Source of the DNA: Muraenolepis orangiensis
Taxonomy: Eukaryota; Chordata; Actinopteri; Gadiformes; Muraenolepididae
Length of the DNA: 64,000 nt
Assembly (NCBI GenBank): GCA_027704905.1
Contig: CM051005.1
Location: 32,083,505-32,147,504, forward strand
Direction: 5' to 3'
The notes below the pieces were generated by a model, which had not been told where the DNA came from, did not search any database, and was given only the letters and a program-made list of their open reading frames with translations. Below, one piece after another: positions 58,890 to 64,000 of the stretch (its first letter is position 1; each line of letters starts with the position of its first letter). The translations under genes were made by a program, and so were the position numbers.

Positions 58890-61800
58890 GTAAAAACAAA
58901 CTGCTTTTTACCATCTCCGATAGTCCTTTATGTGTTGATTCCGTTATTAGAAGTGAACTGTCCTTACGTGAACATATTCTGTCTTCGCTGTTTTTAGGTC
59001 TCTTTATGTGAAAAAAGGGTGATATTTAGTTAACGTTATTTAAAGTAGGCTAATATTGTGTTTGTGTACCAGTCTGGATTACATTAGATTAGATTAGATT
59101 CAAATTTATTGTCATTGTACAGCACAAGCAGGGTGCGAACTGGAGGGGAGCAGGGGGAGCTATAGCTCCCCTAGTGGTGACATGAGCTCCCCTGGGAACA
59201 TGGTTTGTGAAATTTGGGGGGAGCTCTCTAAAATACTGATATGATGACCAAATAAATTCCATTTTGGGCATGTTTTTTTTTTTCAAAGGTGTAAAATAAG
59301 TGAAATACAATTATATTTAGAGTTTCTGATTCATGAAAAAAGTGTCGCCTGCTTGCACGCTGCCCGCAGCTCCACCCACTAGCCACTCACTCACAAGCTC
59401 GTTTAGTTAGCACTGCATGTTTACCAGGCATTGTTAAATGCCCCCCCCCCAAAAAAGATCCCGGCTCCCCCGGAGACCGTGGTATAGTTCGCACACTGCT
59501 GGACAGTACAATCCTTTTGAACTCTTCAGAATATTCACCTTACCGCTACGCAAGTAGACACAAGGTATAAGTCTACTATGCTCAACACAAATGCTGCTTC
59601 TTTTCCTACTGTCACTCATCTTACTTGCGCACACTTGCGACACTTCCTCGTGACTCTCCGTGGAGCGTTGCCTGGGATACAGTCTCGATAGATATATGAG
59701 AGGTGCATCTAGCCCACTGCCAACCCAGACAGTTCAGAACAGGGCAGAACTGAACATGCGTCTGATTGTGTTTCTTATGGCGATGGTCCTGGATGGTCTG
59801 GTTTCTGGAGGTAAGCTTATATAATATAAACGTATATAATATAAACCGTGTTTCTGGACCTCAGACCTAATAATAATGATTATTTTGTTTGTTTGTAATG
59901 CAGGACACTTGAACTAGCAGCGAAACACACACTAAGAAATAATACAATGAAATCCAACATTAAAACCTTGAGCGATCTTTAATTAAAATAAAACCTCAGT
60001 GGATGGTCTGGTTTCTGGAGGTAAGCTTATATAATATAAACTTATATAATATAAACCGTGTTTCTGGACCTCAGACCTAATAATAATGATTATTTTGTTT
60101 GTTTGTAATGCAGGACACTTGAACTAGCAGCGAAACACACACTAAGAAATAATACAATGAAATCCAACATTAAAACCTTGAGCGATCTTTAATTAAAATA
60201 AAACCTCAGTTCTGCATATATTTACTCTACGCTTTAATGGATTTGCTGTTTCCACAGCAATGAACCACCACACCCACCTAGGCCCTGGTGTTGAGCAGGA
60301 CAGAAGGTTTCTGCTCTGGTTAGGAGTTCCTCATTAAATGAGGAAATGAGCCACAGAGTAACGTTAGTGTTAAAACCTTGTCTATCATTGTTGTTCATTC
60401 AGGTGGGTTAAACTCACTTGATAAACGCCATTATACTATTGGTTAAAATGTAACAAATTAATGAACAAGTACATGTCGTGTTGTGTCACAACAAACATGT
60501 TCTTATATGTTATTTAGTGAAAAACCGGACCAAACGGTTACGGTAACCCCCCCCCCCCCCTAACCCTAACCACCACGCGGTACGGTACTTTGGCTTTTGC
60601 TGAAATGAACGTCACGTCAGCGCCATTAAAGATTAACACGTGACGTCAGAATGTGAGAGAGAACGAAATAAAAAAAGCAGAGTGGGAAAGATAAAGACAG
60701 TATATTGTAAAATATACTAAACAAAAAGGCAGATCCCCCCCCCAAAAAAAAAATCCCGGCTCCCCCGGAGACCGTGGTATAGTTCGCACACTGAGCACAA
60801 GTACAGTACAGCGAAAATAATTTAGCATCTAACCAGAGTGCAAATGTTGCAGTAAAGTTCATGGTAATATAATATAATTTACAGTTTTAATTTACAGGTT
60901 AAAAGACAGTCTAGGTATAAATGTGATATGAGCATCATAATAGGTATATGTATATACAGGTAAGTGATCATTTAACGTAGTGATCAGGGGTATGCTATTA
61001 TTGAAAGCAGGATACAAATATATAGATGTAATAATAATAATAATAATAATATATAAAAGCCAGCATTATTACGGTATATAGATGTAAATGTGTATATAAG
61101 TGAGCATATATAAATGTATGGCAGTATAAATGTATATGTATATACAGGAGTAGGAGCAGTTCTATCAACAGATTTAAATATATATGGCAGGTATACAGTG
61201 AACTGGTATCTCAGTAATACATATGTAAACTATAGAGAGGTGGGTAGTTTGATACAGTTAGTTTTTACAGTTAGTCAGAGACATTGGTGGTGATTGTTAT
61301 AGGTGTTGAGCAGCAGGGGGGGGGGGGCAGGGGGGGCGTCAGCAGGGGGGGGCGTCAGCAGGGGGGGGGGCAGGGGGGGCGTCAGCAGGGGGGGGGGGCA
61401 GGGGGGGCGTCAGCAGGGGGGGGGGGCAGGGGGGGCGTCAGCAGGGGGGGGGGGGCAGCAGAGGGGGGGGGGCAGCGGGGGGGGGGGGCAGCAGAGGGGG
61501 GGCAGCAGGGGGGGGGCAGCAGAGGGGGGGCAGCAGGGGGGGGGGGAAGCAGGGGGGGGGCAGCAGGGGGGGGCTGGGGGCTGTCTTCGTGGTCCAGAGT
61601 TCAGAGAGATGACAGCTGAGGGGAAGAAGCTGTTTCTTTGGATTATAATAAGGGTATAAAAAGACACAATACAATACAAACGTACACTTTGTGTAATTAT
61701 TTTGTTCATTATTTGTTTCAGGGTCCACAAATAACAGCGTGTTTTTGCTGAAGGGAAATGATTTATTCATGGAGATCAAAAACCTGAAACTCAAAGATGA

Positions 61801-63628
61801 TCATCAGCTCACGTGGAAATTAAATACAAACACAGAAACGTACACTATCATAAGATATTATCCCAAAGGGAAAGATACAACACATTACTTTAAAGGAAGG
61901 GCAGAGTTTTCGACAGAAAATTATTCTTTAAGATTCAAAAACGTAGGATTGAATGAAAGTGGACGTTACCAAGCAGCAGTTAGTTCTGATGAAGACTACA
62001 TTCACACAGAATACCAGGTGACAGTACGAGGTATGTTCACTGAAACAGAGTACAGACATTTGACTTCTACAAGCGGTTTGTTTGTGTGTTTTGAACATGA
62101 AAATGTCCTTGTTCCAGAACAGGCATCACCAGTGGTCCTGGAGGCGTCTGCGTCTCTCAGCCCTGAATCCTGTAATGTGAGTGTGATCTGTAGCTCTCAG
62201 GCCTTCTCTAAGAACTCCACCTTCACGTGCACCAATCAAACCTGCTCTGAGGATGGAGGAGACCCAACAGAGGTGGAGGTCACCGACCTCTCGCTCCACC
62301 TCTACCTGTCCAATGGTTCAATGGTGATCTGTAACCACAGCAACGAAGTCAGCTGGTCTGAGGAGATGATGGAGATCAAACCTTTGTGTTCAGAAGAAGC
62401 TGGTAAGATCAGAGAACATATTGATAATATGATGAGAATAGTAAATACAAACAACACCTGATTGACATGAGGTTCAGTGCATCGCTGGACATCATGAATA
62501 CAGATGTTAAGGATTCTCAAACACAGGTGACTTCATTGTTAGTATTAAAGCTGCTGTAGGTTTGAGAGTTGAGAGAGAGAAGTAAAGAGAGAGAGCAGAA
62601 AACACTAACTAGTCCTCTCCCTCTCTGCTCCCTCCCTCCCTACGTGGCTCCACCATTGAGAAGTGTTTCATTCACCTGTGATAAACAGGAAAGACACATT
62701 CCCTGAACCAATCAGAGAAGAGATGTCCTGATTGGTCAGAAATGCCACAAAAGCCGGGATCTTCCTATAATCTAAATGGTCTCATCCGGATGCCGATGCT
62801 GTCAACTCAAATCAGGCCATTTTAAATAATAGATATTGAATCTTACAGCATGTCTGATATATGTTAACATTTATAAAGCATCTCCTCTGTCACTGAAGAT
62901 AGACATCCCACATCTCAGCATTGAAGTGTACGGTAAAGTTGTTCTATGTTCCTGTTTTTTGTTTGTTGACAGGAATGCAGAACAATAAGAACCATTTAAT
63001 GATCCCTGTCCTCTGTGGGTTGGTCTCACTGGTCTCACTGGTCTCACTAATCTCACTATAATGTTGCTAAAGTAATAATAAAAAACTAAATAAAAAATAT
63101 ATATATATGACTGCACCTCACAATCTGCCAGCGTCTCTTCACTTTATGTGTGGATATTTTATCCATTAATTGTTTTTATTCTACATTAACTGAATTATGT
63201 ATTGTTGTGGTACACAGATCTGTGTGTGTGTGTGTGTGTGTCCTTTATTTACTAGGCCACCATATAGAAAACCCTGAAGTCCTTTCTGCCCGTGATGCTG
63301 ACCAGGTAAGAAGATTTCCTACACATTAAACTTACTATGAATATTTGGTTAGTAAGAAAATGAAAAACAATTATCATTTGAAATGGCAAAAGTTTTAATG
63401 TTAGATATCAATTCACATACAGTTTAACATATCAATAAAATGGTGTTTGGTTCATATTGTATATATCAGATAACTCTACAATCCAACTTACGTGTATGTT
63501 AAAAATTCTCTTTCCAGAGTCCAAACAGTGACCCCTACAGCCTGTTAAGAGCCCCCACCGGCCCTCGTCCCACTGTTTCAGAACCTGAAGGTAATTATGC
63601 TCAGGTTGACGAGCCCAGAGGTGTTTAG
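58835..63628 (+). CDS. SLAM/CD2-family-like receptor, copy 2, truncated at the membrane
   Basis: Exons: signal 58835-58889, Ig-V 61722-62030, Ig-C2 62118-62402, membrane 62973-63061 (stop TAA). All joins are phase 1 with GT-AG sites, giving 245 residues. The V domain has no cysteine but keeps N-x-S-G-R-Y-Q-A at the F strand, as in CD2/SLAM distal domains. The C2 domain has six cysteines and a VSWS motif. These receptors are homophilic or family-partner adhesion molecules on leukocytes. A deletion removed the end of the membrane exon and its donor, so the frame stops right after a hydrophobic stretch. Exons 63256-63305 and 63518-63628 remain but should not be joined. The product could be membrane-inserted without a tail, GPI-anchored, or nonfunctional. 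Confidence 0.68.
59756..59810 (+). CDS. Candidate alternative signal-peptide exon B
   Basis: ATG followed by 17 further codons, MRLIVFLMAMVLDGLVSG, a good secretory leader. It ends GGAG|GTAAGC in phase 1, the same phase and same 55-nt length as exon A. It can therefore splice in frame to the Ig-V exon at 61722. It lies inside the hAT-like element and has no counterpart in gene copy 1. It may come from another receptor gene. Use in transcripts is unproven. Confidence 0.5.
59790..60209. repeat. 210-bp direct tandem duplication
   Basis: 59790-59999 and 60000-60209 are nearly identical. The unit starts inside exon B, so its last 21 bp and its splice donor are duplicated at 60000-60021. Confidence 0.9.
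61310..61577. repeat. G-rich (CAG-G6-12) repeat
   Basis: Runs of 6-14 G separated by CAGCA or CGTCAGCA. The plus strand has high potential for G-quadruplexes, the minus strand is C-rich. It is within intron 1 of copy 2. Two open frames through it are compositional artefacts. Confidence 0.93.
61722..62402 (+). CDS. Ig-V and Ig-C2 exons, gene copy 2
   Basis: Ig-V exon 61722-62030 (309 nt) and Ig-C2 exon 62118-62402 (285 nt) are both phase 1-1, so each encodes a separable domain. Intron 2 is 87 bp, divisible by three and without a stop, so retention would keep the frame. There are several N-glycosylation sequons, e.g. NNS, NYS, NES, NVS, NST, NQT, NGS and NHS. Confidence 0.75.
62973..63061 (+). 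CDS. Truncated transmembrane exon, gene copy 2
   Basis: Acceptor GACAG is intact. The exon encodes a short polar stalk with NNKNH, then a hydrophobic run from MIPVLCG to LISL and a TAA at 63059-63061. Relative to copy 1, about 65 bp carrying the basic stop-transfer residues and the GTAAGT donor are deleted. The 9-bp LVS-coding repeat is reduced to three units. Confidence 0.75.
63256..63628 (+). pseudogene. Stranded cytoplasmic exons 5 and 6, gene copy 2
   Basis: 63256-63305 and 63518-63628 keep intact splice sites and frame and encode almost the same tail as copy 1, with YSLL and YAQV. No donor remains upstream on the membrane exon, so they are probably not used by copy 2 unless exon 4 is skipped: exon 3 ends in phase 1 and exon 5 begins in phase 1, so skipping would be in frame. 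Confidence 0.6.
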
Positions 63629-63876
63629 AAGGTTGCCGGTTCAATCCCCTTCTACCTGGCTTGGGCAAGATGAATGTCAGGTTTGTGCTTTGGATGTGTG
63701 GAGCTTCTTGTCTTGTTTCTGTTCCACAGTACATAACCCAAACCCCCCTCCCCTCACTCCCTCCCCCTCCTGAGTACCTCCCCTTCAGGCAGAACTAATA
63801 AAGGGTCCATCCAAAAATAATAATACTAATACATATAAAAAAATATATAATAATAATAATAACAAACAAAAAATAA

Positions 63877-63914
<38 letters not shown>

Positions 63915-64000
63915 TTAAAAATAAATAATAATAATATTAATAATAACAATAAACAAAAAATAAATATATAATAATTATAATTTTCATAATAAATAAACAC
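63629..64000. other. 3' flank and AT-rich microsatellite
   Basis: Matches 13993-14300 at first, with the shared GGTTGCCGGTTCAATCC remnant, then an (AAT)n-rich run to the window end. The L1 and ERV block that follows copy 1 is not reached. Confidence 0.6.

Larger units (their letters stand above)
59129..60793. mobile_element. hAT-like element with duplicated right end
   Basis: Left end CAGGGTGCGAACT, right end AGTTCGCACACTG, flanked by the exact 8-bp repeat AGCACAAG (59121-59128 and 60794-60801). A second, internal right end occurs at 59441-59498 with the same CCGGAGACCGTGG sequence. The 1.24 kb between the two right ends is unrelated and contains the exon at 59756. No transposase seen. Confidence 0.75.
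59089..61677. mobile_element. 2.6-kb compound repeat insertion in intron 1 of copy 2
   Basis: Copy 1 intron 1 is only about 0.2 kb and lacks all of this. The outer layer is a teleost repeat (TTATTGTCATTGTACAGCACAAG at its left; CAGCTGAGGGGAAGAAGCTG at its right). Inside it is a hAT-like element (59129-60793), and inside that a signal-peptide exon and a tandem duplication. A G-rich (CAGGGGGG)n array at 61310-61577 lies in the outer repeat. Confidence 0.7.

Noticed and set aside
61284..61659. Gly-rich frames
   Set aside because: Translation of the G-rich repeat in an intron.

Overview
The window looks like nuclear DNA of a ray-finned (teleost) fish. It has intron-containing immunoglobulin-superfamily (IgSF) receptor exons with GT-AG junctions, tRNA-derived SINEs, L1- and L2-type LINE fragments, hAT-like elements, a Ty3/Gypsy pol and a gamma/epsilon-type endogenous retrovirus (ERV). 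Much of the rest is long minisatellite. No bacterial or phage signal was seen. Three runs of exactly 1000 N (2316-3315, 34266-35265, 53854-54853) mark assembly gaps.

Layout: the window is built from duplicated blocks. Block Q (L1 3' end, ERV 3' LTR, ERV 3' region) is at 1-2315 and again from 14702. Block P (42-bp minisatellite, orphan cytoplasmic-tail exons, SINE, 39-bp minisatellite, SLAM/CD2-like gene) is at 3316-14700 and again at about 48900-63800. Block R (ERV leader, 5' LTR, 27-bp minisatellite, 23-bp minisatellite interrupted by a LINE) is at about 26070-34265 and again at 35266-42695. Between R2 and P2 lies about 6 kb of single-copy DNA with a SINE, a Gypsy pol and an L2-like remnant.

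The host genes belong to one family: signal peptide exon, cysteine-free Ig-V exon, Ig-C2 exon, transmembrane exon, and two cytoplasmic exons ending in tyrosine motifs. This organisation fits the CD2/SLAM receptor family. Copy 1 (11705-13924) keeps the membrane helix and tail but its ectodomain exons are fused and frameshifted. Copy 2 (58835-63628) keeps a clean ectodomain but has lost the end of its transmembrane exon and that exon's splice donor. Copy 2 also carries a second, phase-compatible signal-peptide exon inside a hAT-like insertion. Two further pairs of orphan tail exons (4419-4748, 51198-51487) carry an ITIM-like motif.

The most notable object is the ERV at 15222-28446 (minus strand, 4-bp target duplication TTAC). 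Its LTRs are nearly identical apart from one structural change, a perfect 39-bp-arm hairpin in the 3' LTR. Gag is split by a full-length LINE with an intact 1027-codon ORF. Pol is reduced to scraps: part of protease, and the two ends of integrase. Env is almost fully open and unusual: signal peptide, furin-like site, an Ig V-set domain, a Ser/Thr-rich stalk, then a gamma-type surface/transmembrane unit with CXXC, a second furin-like site and CX6CC. One in-frame TAG separates the Ig-bearing part from the rest. A retroviral Env carrying a host-like Ig domain is the best candidate here for something previously undescribed, but no database search was possible.
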